64,000 nt of DNA, taken from Amoeboaphelidium protococcarum. Its lineage: Eukaryota; Aphelidiomycota; Aphelidea. Location of the stretch: positions 1,058,501 through 1,122,500 of the forward strand of contig JALECJ010000258.1 in the NCBI GenBank assembly GCA_023515745.1, written 5' to 3'. Within the stretch, counting starts at the first letter, position 1. The number at the start of each line of letters is the position of its first letter. A program made the position numbers and the translations under genes. Under the pieces are notes generated by a model. The model was not told where the DNA came from and ran no database searches. It saw nothing but the letters and a program-made list of their open reading frames with translations. This document shows, piece after piece, positions 46,714 through 58,185 of the stretch.

Positions 46714-47457
46714 TCATTTACGTTTCTTTACAGTGGGAGGACTGGTCTTCTTATTACCGCCACTCTTTGCGCGTTCTTACTCTTCAAGTTGAAGCAATTC
46801 TTCAGCTGCTTGTCTGGCTCTTTCATCTTTCAGACGGCGATCCTCTTCAGATAGTTCAGAGGCCAGTCTTCGTCGCTCAGCCATGTCTTGCTCCATCTCC
46901 TTCATCTACATCTCCTGCTCCCGCTACTTCTCAATCTATATCAATTTCGCAGCGTCTTGGAAAATACTCTCACCCCACTGAGGCTTCAATTGATTAGCTT
47001 CTTGAACAATCTCGCCACAATCCTCATTCAGAACCTGTTCAGCCATCTGGAATCTATGCATAACATCTTCTCCTATCAGACCTTACTTGACCAACTGACT
47101 CAGCGATTACTTTTGCGACTGCATATCCATCAGTTACTGAACATTGTGCATCGTTCTGCGCATCAGAGCCTGTGCCAGTGTATTTCTCGCAGTCGCCGGC
47201 GATTGACCATTTTATTACGATTATTACTACTACTCCGCCAACTACTTTAAGCGAACATACTCTTCCTTATGTTTATTATTCACCGATGATGACCAAGTGT
47301 AATTGGCAACGACCGGATCCCACTAACCTTACTTCACATTCGGTATGTTGACTTCTAAATTTCTGCGCTGAACCCAAGACAGAACATAATATCCAACAAC
47401 ACACACCAGACCAACAATTATAAACGGAGCGATAGCATCTACAGTTCCCTTTGCCAT
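46714..47457 (-). CDS. SEC66: ER translocon subunit Sec66/Sec71
   Basis: Single exon, 247 residues, TGA stop. One N-terminal membrane segment (APFIIVGLVCVVGYYVLSWV, about 10-30) is followed by the cytosolic domain: LAQALMRRTMHNVQQLMDMQ, KQGLIGEDVMHRFQMAEQVL and NQLKPQWGESIFQDAAKLIQ are diagnostic of Sec66. The Lys/Glu-rich C-terminus forms a charged helix ending KKRK. Sec66 joins Sec62, Sec63 and Sec72 in the post-translational translocation complex. I know it as a fungal-lineage protein, so it is the best taxonomic marker in the window. A run of TAG/TAA codons encodes a Gln stretch after residue 70. Confidence 0.9.
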
Positions 47458-47760
47458 GATTAAAGTAAAATTCTGATTATTAGGCCCAGTCGCAGTAATT
47501 GAATTTAAATTTTCAAGGCGAAATGAAGGAAGAATGAAAGGTTTTCACTCGCTCAGGGACTAAACGCTGACTTTAAACAGGAAATTTACTTTGCTCTCTG
47601 TATATACTCATTATTACAAAACAGAATAAGAAATAATATGTAATTTATCTCAAATAATTCTTAAATCAGAATTAATATTCTTACGCGATAATTTTCGTAA
47701 ATGAATACCATGTTGGAGTAATAAAGTAATAAAAACACACACAGTCGACTTAGTAGAGCT

Positions 47761-48057
47761 ATGATGGACAAGATCAGATCTGAGGGAGCCAGTGGATAAT
47801 TATCTGTCTAAGAGCTGTCTGATAAATTCAAAGTGGATAGAGGCGCCGTTGTGAAAATACTGAAATCAAGATATAATCCCCATTAGATTGATGTGCTTAA
47901 GAGTGATATCAAGAGACTGGAAGAGAAGAGACGCGTCAATCCGCAGAAATGGAGTGATGGAAATGATCGATAGCTGGCTGAATTAGAGTCGGAACTGAGG
48001 CAATTACTGCAGAGTGATCCCAATAAGGATGTGAAACACCGATTCTTGACTGATTGA
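47761..48057 (+). CDS. Small protein resembling RRG9/neugrin helix-turn-helix
   Basis: A 98-residue ORF, ATG 47761 to TGA. The N-terminal half reads SVQELSDKFKVDRGAVVKIL then KSRYNP, a helix-turn-helix pattern reminiscent of the neugrin/Rrg9 family of mitochondrial genome-maintenance proteins, in which a short LA-x-x-F-x-V-x-x-x-x-V-x-x-ILKS motif recurs. The remainder is charged and alpha-helical (RLEEKRRVNPQKWSDGNDRQ). It is shorter than Rrg9 and lacks an obvious presequence, so a missing 5' exon is possible. The assignment is a motif resemblance only. Confidence 0.4.
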
Positions 48058-48104
48058 ATAAAGTGGCGTTGTCTCTTTCCTATTGCAGACATCTATTTAG
48101 CAAG

Positions 48105-48155
48105 TTTTGTTTCACTTTGTTGGCTGATTGCCGATTTCGCGTTTTGTTTCACTTT
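48105..48155 (+). promoter_or_regulatory. SMC1: GTTTCACTTT repeats upstream of SMC1
   Basis: TTTGTTTCACTTT occurs twice (about 48107-48119 and 48144-48156), 105-150 bp before the SMC1 start. Near-copies lie at similar distances upstream of myosin, NCKAP1 and HSDL2. The promoter role is inferred from position only. Confidence 0.3.
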
Positions 48156-48259
48156 CACCTTCTCTCTATCTCTACCTCGCGTTCAGTCACTACGGTAATA
48201 ACAACAGTCTTAATCTATTTGACGTATAATATTGTACTTCTTGCTGATAATAATACAAT

Positions 48260-51200
48260 ATGACCAAATTGGTTCAATTGGAGGTGCATAATTTCAAGTC
48301 TTACAAGGGGCATCATGTAGTTGGGCCCTTCATCCAACCGTTCACCTGCATCATTGGTCCTAATGGAACAGGTAAGAATGAGTGGATCATATGTTATAAC
48401 AATTTATTGTTATTTCTTAGTACTGTAGGTAAATCAAATCTCATGGATGCTATAAGCTTTGTTTTGGGTGTTAATGCTGCTCAATTAAGATCTTCTTAGT
48501 TGAAAGAGTTGATCTATCGTGGTGGTTCGGACGCTGGTAGTGATGTCGATCAGTGCTATGTTGCCGCCTTGTTTCAGTTGGACGATGGTTCTCAGATTGA
48601 GTTTAAACGTCTCATCAAACCAGATGGTGGTGCAAGTGAATACAAGATATATGGTGTCAGTGTGTCGATGGAAAAGTATTTGGAAGAGTTGGAGAAGCTG
48701 AATATTCTGTACAAGGCGCGTAACTTTTTAGTGTTTCAAGGCGACGTTGAATCTCTGGCTTCTCAATCCTCTAAAGATTTGACGAATCTTATCGAGTAAA
48801 TTAGTGGCTCCATTGAGTATAAGGAGGAATATGAAAGACTGAAGGCTGAGTAAGAGAAGGCCATTGAGGATTCTACATTCAATTTCAACAAGAAGCGGGG
48901 TATTAATGCTGAGATGAAACAGTACAAGGAGTAGTTAGATGAGGCTAACAGATTCGCAAAGTTGTAGGATGAGAAGAGTCATCTCTTGAAGCTGTAGATA
49001 CTGTGGAAGCTGTACCACTTGGAGAAGGAGCAAGTTTCATTGAGTAAGCAGATGGCCCAGCAGGCTTCTTTGGTAAATTAGTAGCAAAAAGCGCGCGCTA
49101 AATTGGAGTCTGAACTGCTTGAGGCTCGAAAAGAACACGGTAAATTGCACAAGGAATTTTTAAAGTTGGAAAAGTCTCTCAACAAAAGATCGTCAGATGT
49201 CAATGGAGAATCATCCAACTAGTTGAAGTTGAAAGAGTAACTAGTGCACTCTCAGAAGAAACTGAAAACTCTAGAAGATTCCAAAAGTCAATCTGAAGAG
49301 GAGCTCAAGAATCTTAATGCCAACATTGCAGAATTGTAAAAATAGTTAAATTCCGTTATTAAGGCAGCAGATAGATTTGAAGAGTCTGCGCGCCGTAATG
49401 CAAGAAAGAGTGGAATGAATTTGACTGAGGACTAGTTGCAGTAATATACTCAAATTCGCGAACAAGTTGACTTGGTGTGTGCCACAGAACTCTAGGAACT
49501 AGAGACTCTGTAACTGCAGTTCGATGTTGAGAGCGAACAACAGCAGCAAGTCGATTAATTGGTCCACCAAGCTGAATCTCGTCTTGGTGATCTGAGGCAT
49601 TAACTGAAAATCTGCAGGTAGAAAGTGGAAGATTTAAAAGGAAAGAAGTAGGAGTTTACAGACGCCTATGCTGAAAAGACCAATTTGCAAAGAGCCAATG
49701 AATAGGAGAGACAGAAGTTGACACAACAAGAGAAGGAGTTGGAGGAACGTCTGGCTGATGTTTACAACAAATTGACTTAAGCAAAGTATGATCAGAAGGA
49801 GATGGAAAGGACAGCCAGATTCAAGGATTCCATAAACTCCCTAAAACAAATCTTCCCTGGTGTTAGAGGTCGTCTGGTTGATCTTGTTCAGCCAACTCAT
49901 CGCAAATATGAACAGGCAATCACGGTTATTCTTGGTAAGAACGTGGATGCAGTTGTGGTTGATAATTCAGCAATAGCCATGGAATGTATTTAGTATCTGA
50001 AGGATTAGCGTGTTGGCTTAGCTACTTTTATTCCTTTGGACTCTGTGAAATCTAAGGCTATCGATGAGAAGTTTCGATCTCTGGGAAAAGGTACCCGTCT
50101 GTGTTTTGATGTGTTGAACTTTGACCGGAGTATAGTTAAAGCCATTGAGTATGCGTGTGGAAATACCGTGATTTGTGATAATTTGGACGTGGCTCGTGAT
50201 GTGTGCTTTCGTCAAGGTCATGGCGTGAAAGCTGTCACTATTGATGGGTCCATCATCCACAAATCAGGTATGATGACTGGTGGTAGTTTACAGTCTTCCG
50301 GTAATAAAAGTTCTCTGTGGGAAGAGAAGGAGTTGGAGAATCTGTTCAAGGCTCGCGGTAAGTATGAGTCTGATTTGGAAGCTTTGGTAAAGTAAAAGAG
50401 AAAGCTGGCTCATGAAGACGACTTGAAGAATTAGATTGTATAGTTGTAAAGCAAGTCGTAGTTGGTCCAAGAAGATTTGGTTGTTCATGAGCGCAAGATG
50501 GCTGCTCTAATGGATGAAGTGTCTGTGCAAGAGAAGAGTCTTGACGAGAATGTCCGCACTTTGTAACAGCATGAGTCATCTGTAGCTAAAATCAAAGATC
50601 AGATGGAGCGCCTGAGTGCAGTTGTCATCTTAAAGGAAGCAGAGTCTTTTCAGTCATTGTGTTAGTCTTTGGGCATTGAGAATATAAGAGAGTACGAGGA
50701 GAATAACATCAAAGTCAATCGAGATATCGCTGACAAGAGAGTCGAGTTTGAGTCTTAGAAGACAAAGCTTTAGAGCGAGCTGAGCTTTTCAGAGATTTAG
50801 TTGCAGAAATTGAGCTCCAAGCTTGAGAGTACTAATGAGTAGATTGAAAAGGAAAGTACACGTCTTCAAGAATTTGAGCTGAAAAGTAAAGATTTGCTAG
50901 CAGGCAAGAAGGATCGTGAGTAGCTGATTCAAAAGGAGAAGGCGCAATTGTCAGATATGAAAAAGCAATCTCAAGCTCTTCTTGATCAGCTAAGTGTTTT
51001 AAAGAATGCCATGAATGCCTGCAGCAATGACCTTACTCAAATGCTAAAGGATGTAACGACTTGCGAGACTCGACTGGATTCTCTAGCTGCATCAAGATAC
51101 GATTTGTTGAAGAAGTGCAAGCTTGAGGAAATTGAAATTCCTCTGCTTAATGGATCTTTGGAGAACGTGCCGATGGATCTGACTGAACGTGAAGGATCCA

Positions 51201-52027
51201 CCGCAATGCTGACGGATTCAATGTCAATTGAACCAGGAATGGAATCTCTACTTTCTAAGCCATTGTCTACTGAGTAATCCGTCGTGTCGATCTAAATTGA
51301 TTATAGCGATTTACCTGCAGAGATGAAACAGGATTCAACTGAAGATGTTGATTTGAGTGTGCAGGACCGTCTAAAAGAAATTGGTGTTGAGATTGAAAGA
51401 ATGGCGCCAAACTTGAAGGCCATTGATCGCATGGATGGAGTTGAGAACAGATTGAAGGAGACTGCAGAAGAATTTGAATCCTCTAGACGCAAAGCCAAGG
51501 AGGTCCGTGATCAATTTCTAGCAGTTCGTCGCAGACGTATCGATCTATTCGTAAAGGCGTTTACTCACATCAGTGAATGTATTGACACGATATATAAGTA
51601 GCTGACCAAGAGCCGCAATCAGATGTCTGGTGGCACTGCTTATCTTACTCTGGAAAATACGGAAGAGCCATACTTGGATGGTGTCAAGTACCATGCCATG
51701 CCTCCAATGAAAAGATTCAGAGATATGGAACAGCTAAGTGGCGGCGAAAAGACCGTGGCCGCGCTCGCTCTCCTATTTGCCATCCACTCTTATCATCCGG
51801 CTCCATTCTTTGTCTTGGATGAAGTTGATGCCGCGCTGGATAATGCCAATGTGTCCAAGGTGGCAAATTACATAAAGGGTGCTGCCAATTAAGACTTTTA
51901 ATTCATAGTTATCTCATTGAAGAATACGTTCTACGAAAAGTCCGAGGCTTTGGTAGGAATATGTCGCGACCAGGCTGCCAGATCCAGTCAAGTATTCACT
52001 CTCGACCTGTCCCAGTACGAAGAATGA
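48260..52027 (+). CDS. SMC1: Cohesin subunit SMC1
   Basis: Two exons, 48260-48371 and 48429-52027, with a 57-nt GT-AG intron in phase 1 that splits the Walker A motif; 1236 residues ending at TGA. Order: [15 protein letters not shown] start, Walker [21 protein letters not shown], a long coiled coil full of TAG/TAA-encoded Gln, hinge at about 505-655 ([20 protein letters not shown]), a second coiled coil, the signature [20 protein letters not shown] at about 1139 and Walker [14 protein letters not shown]. The wording [14 protein letters not shown]-like ([16 protein letters not shown]) and HYFSVFQGDVE-like ([14 protein letters not shown]) segments separate SMC1 from SMC2-4. With SMC3 it holds sister chromatids together. 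Confidence 0.95.
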
Positions 52028-52271
52028 TAATAAAAGTTATGTTTACTAAAACAATGCGTTCTGATGTGTTTTAATATTGCTCTTTGATTCTTGACAGAAC
52101 GCGCTCGTTTCGCTTCTTGTTCAGGAACTTCTCTTCTCTTTCTCTTAGTCTTTTCTCTGTGGAACCACTTTAAATTCCAGTAGAGCTCTGTTTATAGTTC
52201 TGTCTTTCTGTTCTTTTTATTGTCACATAGTATACTTACTTAGTTATTAGATAGTGAGAGGAGAGATTACA

Positions 52272-55200
52272 ATGTTTTGGTTTCTGTTTAATGTATTATG
52301 TTTCCTTGTAATGGCATTTCTGTGTGTGGGATACTTGGCACAGAGGTAATTGGCTAGATAGCGCGTGGCGATGGATTAATTTGAAGAGAGGGAATCTATT
52401 ATATTCAACTCTGCTATAGATTTGTCAGCTGAATGTGAGAAAGAAATTGATCACTTGAGTCTGCTTTAGGATGACGAGCTATGGATTAAAGTGTAAAATT
52501 TGATCAACTCTTCTGTAACAAACCCCATGCAACAAATTCTTATAATAAGATGCTGTGGCCTCCTCTACTCTCATATTAAAAATCAGACTGAAAGATTTCG
52601 TGCTTAAAAGACTGTATCGCGGCTGTACTACACTGTATCCAGACATTTGCTAAATTACCTTAAAAACGATCAGTATCTAGATAATTTTGACGAAATGGAT
52701 ACCTCGTCCATCATTGGAAAGCTGTTTAGAAATATGGACTTGTTCTAGTAAGACCCTCTATTGCTTAAATGCTTTCAACCAATTACGAAGCGATTCACTA
52801 ATATCCTGCTTAGTCATTACTCTTCCCCTCAGGTGATCAATGATGTTATTGTTGAAGTTGCTGAAAAGTAGGCAATTGTTAGTTCCCAATCCAAGAGACT
52901 GTAAGCGTTACTCGGTGCTCTATGGAATTCATATCTTCCACTTTCGGATGAAGAATATCTGAGCAAGGCTGAGATCAATGGTGATATGAACTATTCCTCG
53001 TCCGAAGATTAGAAAGATTGGGCTGATCGTTAAAAGTATTTGGACTCTTTATTAAAGAATGTTAAGCGCTGCAAGTCCACCATCGATGCTCAGCAAGTGA
53101 TCTACAATCTTCATATAGAGATTGCTCAGATGAAGACTAACTACATCGAGGTATAGAATAAGAAAATGCTTTCCATAGACGACTTCTACGATAAGTATTA
53201 TAAGCAGCTGGGAATCACGTTGAATAAATACTTGAAGCGGATCAAAGTGCTGGAAAGTGGCGATAGTAGCGAGGATATGGACACATCTGGTATGAACTCG
53301 GTGGGTGGAAGTCTTTTCGAGTTGAGCTAGTCAGCAGAGGAGAAGGAGTAGTTGAAGAAGGTGCTGATGGATTACCATTAAAAGAAGGGTGAGAAGTTGT
53401 TTTATTTCTTGTAGTTTTTGCAAGAGACTGGCGCTGAGAATAAAGTAAAATTTTGGCTAGACGCTCAGTCTGTGCTTGATATGGTCCCCGGTGATGATGT
53501 GGAGATGGATGATACGTTATGGAAGGAGGTGAAGTAGGCTTATCTCAAGTTGTGTTAATCTTATTTAACTTCCGGTGGCAATACTGAATCTTCTCCTGGA
53601 ATTCATTTGTTGCTTCGTTCCGCCACCATTCTAAGATTGAAGTAGCTGCAGCATAGCATGGAGTAAAGTTCTTCCAATCTTTCCGATCAACTGGATCTCT
53701 CGTCTCTCACAGATGCTTAAAATGAAATAGTTGATGATTTAAATCGAAATGAGTTGTCGCAGTTTATTAAGAGTGAATACTATATCAAGATGAAGAGTAG
53801 TGAGTATGAATATGGTCATAGCGTGTAATTTTCTAGTCCTGTCAGTGGTTCATCTATTGATGGGGCGATTGATGGAGCTGCTGCTCCTAATGACGAGAAT
53901 ACGCCTATACATAAGCAAACTGAAGAGGACATTGAGAAATCTGATATGATTGTCACTCTGCGAAGGCTTATGAAGCGCGTTGTTCTAAATCCTGATCTGG
54001 AATCTCAATCTCCCATGACTCCTCTGCTCAGCAATCCATCTGCAATGTCACTCGATAACATCAGCGGGAAGAGAGTTGGACATTAGTGGCGAGCGCCTAG
54101 TCTTGATAATTTTCTACCTTCTATTTCATTGCCGCGACCAAAGTTTCTCTCTCCTGGTGTACCGACGCCTAACTCTGGTGTTGCAAAGTCTTAAATGCGA
54201 GCATCTACTCCTGTGTATTCCGAGTCCTAGTTGTCCAGTGATAGCGATTTGGTGCCAGCTAGCATCAAGATTGAAGTTTATAACAAATAACTGGCATTAC
54301 TTGACTATTTGATGAAAAAAGACATCCAATTGTAAAAATACCAATTCAGAATCAAAGTTTACAAGAGATGCGCCGAGTTGATTCGGAAGTAGTTGTTGGA
54401 TCTAACTGAGAGGAAGATGTTGAGAGAACATTCTGATAATCTATTGGATGGACATCAGAGTGATTATGATTTCACTAGAAAAGTCAAGTGGTCTGTCGCT
54501 GTTACTCCATCTCAGAATGCCAGGGATGGTGTTTACTTTTTGGATGTTGTGCGAACGGATGTCTAGCTGTAGCTTCCTAAAAGTTGGATTGTGCCGAGAA
54601 GATATGGTGATTTTGTGAGTTTAAATCAGGTGTTACGTGAGTAGTATGACGTGCTTACGGACATGTAAGGAATATCGAAACTGCTCGAGTTGAACAACAA
54701 GAATCTCATACCGCGCATCAGATCTGAAGACTTTAATAGAGAGCGATACTTGGCTGTGGTCAAGTATCTGCAATTTCTTATTGAGGACGAGGCTATCAGT
54801 CAGAGTAGGGAATTGAGAGAGTTCCTGAATGAAGGCAAATACCATCGACAAGGTCCATTGGCTAGGCGATCTGCCAAGTTGGCGAAGCTGTTAGAATCAG
54901 ACAATAGTACTGGATCTGGTAGCAATTCTGGTTAGCGAAAGAATCCTGCTTAGTAGTTGGCCAGTCTTCTTGTTGGTCCAAACAGTCCTAAAACTGTTAG
55001 TGGTGGTGGTGGTCAGAGTACAGCCGGAGAAAGAGAAAGGCGTCCTCTGTTTGAACATATAACAGCACTGGCTGAATCTACTCGCTCTGTATCACCTTTT
55101 AAGTAGCTTAATAGGATGATGTCAGGCACTTAATCTAGTACTAAGAATCATCCTCTCGTATCTGCTGGTTTTAACTCTTCGTCATCTCCCAGTGATAGAT

Positions 55201-56348
55201 TTAGTGCGGTGAGCAGTAGCAGCGAAGAAGGGAGCAGTCAGTTGATAGCAATGTAGATTGATGATTATTCTGATACTGATCAGAGTAAACCATCGGGTGG
55301 CCAAGAACAGAATTAAGACATGCTGTAATCTCCTTATGAGGAGGATGTTGATTTGTCTCCAGGCAAAAACTCTGTTAGAGCATTAAGTACTGACAGATTC
55401 AGTGAAAGAGCCACATCCGTCGCTTCTGATGAATTGATACTCGGGTCCATTGATGATCATGGTGGTGGTGGTGAAGGAATAATGAGTCCAGATTAAGACG
55501 AGTATCGTAACAGAGGACTCTCGGCCGGTGGTAGCTCAGTAGCCAATTCTGTATTCTCTAAGACTTCCTCTCATCAGCACAGTGCTAATCTTGACTAGTT
55601 GGTTGAGGATCAACTGCCTGGTAGTAATGATTACAGCAATACTAAATTCACGTCCTTGTCGCAGCCAATGTGTGAGGCGTTGTTGAATATCTTTCAATTT
55701 AAGGAAAGTAATGCTTTACTGAGAGAAAGTGCTGCATTGCTATTGTTAAAGCGCGGAGTGTTTGCACATCGCAGTGTTACCAGCACAGAATTGCACATAC
55801 AGAAGGCTCTGAATTACGTGATAAGCGAAGATTGTTGGATGAAGGCTTTTGATTTTTTGACTGAGAAAGTGGACATGATTTGGCCTAGGAGGCAAGGAAA
55901 TAGTGATGTATTTGGTTAAAATGATGATTTGAATCGTGCGAAAGCCTAATCGTTGCGCGATAATTAGTTAAAAGTGTTAGTAGAACCAGCGTACGATGTT
56001 GATGATTCCACTTAGATATTTCATGATGAGGAAGAAGATGAACGTTAAGGCAACATAACAACGAACATGGCTAATTCAAAATCATTGCTCGGTATAAATG
56101 ACAACGATTTTGCCAATAGTAATTTGAGATTAAAGCGATCCTCTAGTGAAGATTTACGTGCCAAAATAGATGCCAGAAATAAGTTGCTCCACCTTTTGCC
56201 AGATTCATTTGTCAAAATTCTCGGATGGGAGTAGACTGCTGAGGGATTCAAGAAGATTTTTGAGAAGCTATAGTCCAAGGATAATAATCGAAAATTGGTT
56301 CTGCTGCTACTTGACTCGATGATTGATGAATTGCAAATACAGGATTGA
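52272..56348 (+). CDS. Mdm1/SNX13-type sorting nexin (TM-PXA-RGS-PX-nexin C)
   Basis: Single exon, 1358 residues, TGA stop. An N-terminal membrane anchor (MFWFLFNVLCFLVMAFLCVG) is followed by a PXA domain at about 65-240, an RGS-like domain at about 360-520 (KLFYFLQFLQETGAENKVKF, FIKSEYYIKMKSSEYEYG), a PX domain at about 660-860 (SWIVPRRYGDFVSLNQVLRE, with the Arg-Arg-Tyr phosphoinositide signature, and YLQFLIEDEAISQSRELREF), a long Ser-rich region, and a nexin-C domain at about 1120-1330. This is the domain order of yeast Mdm1 and animal SNX13/14/25, ER proteins that tether ER to lysosome/vacuole or lipid droplets. With the protein at 1902-3188 it is the second RGS protein here. Confidence 0.9.
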
Positions 56349-56434
56349 ATTGATTACAAAGACAAAGTCATACTCGCAGTACATGTTAATCATCAAAGAT
56401 GACAGTATAATAATTATGCTTAACTTCACGATAA

Positions 56435-57211
56435 TCATAAATCATCTCTGACTTTGTACATGGGAACTTCTCCCACCAAGGTCGTTTACTTGCCTTTCGG
56501 TTCGCAACACTTTCTACCGCTATTAATTGGACCAGGCTTTATCTTTTCACCTTCACCCTTCCTAAATGCATCAATCACCATCTTGGTAGTTTCCGCTGTC
56601 AGATCTTCATAATAATTATCATTGACTGCGAATACAGGAGCATTGACACACGCACCAGCACATTCCACCTCATTCAGAGTGAACATTCCATCAGCGGTAG
56701 TCTCACCCGGCCCTATACCCAATTCCTACTGCAATACATCCAGAATCTATTGAGATCCATTCAACTGACATGGTGTAGTGGTACACAGCTGGATGTGATA
56801 CTTTCCAATCGGGGTTCGATTGAACATTGTATAGAATGAAGCCACCTCGTACACCCTCATCGGAGGCACCTGGACAATCTCAGCCACATGGTTCATGGCA
56901 GCGAGTGGGAGCCAGCCATCATGTTATCGCTGCGCCAGATCCAGGAGAGGAATAATGGCAGCTTTCTTGTACTGAGCAGGGTATTTGGCGATGATATCCT
57001 GGGCACGCTTCTTATTATCAGCATTGAACTCAAACTTGACCTCAGCATTATTCTCCGGACTATCTCGATGCAGAGCGAGAACATCAGAGTACATTCTCAC
57101 TTAATTAATACTGCGGCTGCTGCTGTTCCCCAGTCTAGTATAAGCAACATTCTAGTAAACTATACCGCGCAGTCCAGATATTGCAATTCTCAACTATGAT
57201 GGCAAAGGCAT
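56435..57211 (-). CDS. NDUFV2: NADH:ubiquinone oxidoreductase 24-kDa subunit
   Basis: Single exon, 258 residues, TGA stop. The N-terminus ([20 protein letters not shown] and on to about 40) is basic and Ser/Arg-rich, a mitochondrial presequence. The mature part has [37 protein letters not shown], and the four 2Fe-2S cysteines in [10 protein letters not shown] and [11 protein letters not shown]. The end CCEPKGK...PMYKVRDDL fits the family. It sits in the peripheral arm of complex I, passing electrons from NADH. Its presence shows an aerobic mitochondrion with complex I. Its 3' end lies 87 bp from that of the sorting nexin gene. Confidence 0.95.
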
Positions 57212-57445
57212 TTCGTCACCGCTTGATTGTTATTGATCACAAAAATCTTCTTCGAGAAAGAGAGAATGGAAGAACAAACGACGCGCGCTAAGTCTGAAGG
57301 AAACGCTCCATCTCTCCCTCTCTTTCAGTTGCTCTTTCCTCACCAAGTGCAGAAAGAAGTACAAACCTATTCCATTGAGCTTATCAGCTTTTGACTTATC
57401 TGTTAAATCGGTATCAATCTATTGTCGTTGCAAGAACTAAATAAT

Positions 57446-57850
57446 ATGATCAATTCTATAACTGTGAGGGTGATTAAGAATTTTGAGTATCAGACATTCA
57501 AGACTCTGGTGGTTCACAATGTTGATGAATAATAACAGGTATAAGCTTTCCGGGAAATGTGCATATAAGAAATCCAGAAACACATCCAGCAGAATAATTA
57601 ATGGAAAATCATGTTTGGCAATGTAAATCTCTAAAAGCTGAACACTTTAAAGATCTATCACGTTCCTCATAAGAGCAAGACTTCAAGCCTAATAATTAAT
57701 ATCGGTGATGATGACACTCTCTGTCTCAAAGATGAGACGCGCCCGTTGTCTTTCTATGGGATCGGCACAGACTATGAAGTATCTCTCTTCAATAGGGAAG
57801 AGTACGAGTCATATCGAGATAATCCCAACAAGTAGAAACGATGGGAATGA
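57446..57850 (+). CDS. C2orf76: UPF0538 (C2orf76) family protein
   Basis: Single exon, 134 residues, TGA stop. It follows the UPF0538 family from end to end: SITVRVIKNFEYQTFKTLVV near the start, LKIYHVPHKSKTSSLIINIG in the middle and YEVSLFNREEYESYRDNPN at the end. The structure probably resembles a ubiquitin-like fold; the biological role is unknown. Divergent from NDUFV2, with 234 bp between starts. Confidence 0.88.
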
Positions 57851-58185
57851 CTACATTTTGATTATATTGTCTGTGATGTACTAAATATCTTCATTTAATG
57901 AGAATGTGAAAAGTTTAATTTCTTTCTACTTGGAGTTCCGTGAGACTATTTACTAACTGTACAATCACTATGCTATGCTGAGGGACATTACTCAGAGAGA
58001 CGCGACGCGTTTCAGTCAGCTCTTCTATTTATCTCTCTAACATTCTTCCTTCCTTCTTCAGTGAGAGTTTCAATCTTAATCTATCTCTAACTCTCACTTA
58101 CACTGACCAAATCTCATACTCTCACTTACACTAAAATTCTGTATTTCTGAAATTAGTGATAAGTAGGCAGATTACTGAAGTGTAA
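57851..58185. other. Intergenic with a short direct repeat
   Basis: CTCTCACTTACACT occurs twice (58091-58104 and 58119-58132). An overlapping GACGCGACGCGT cluster lies at about 57999-58010. No gene. Confidence 0.45.
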
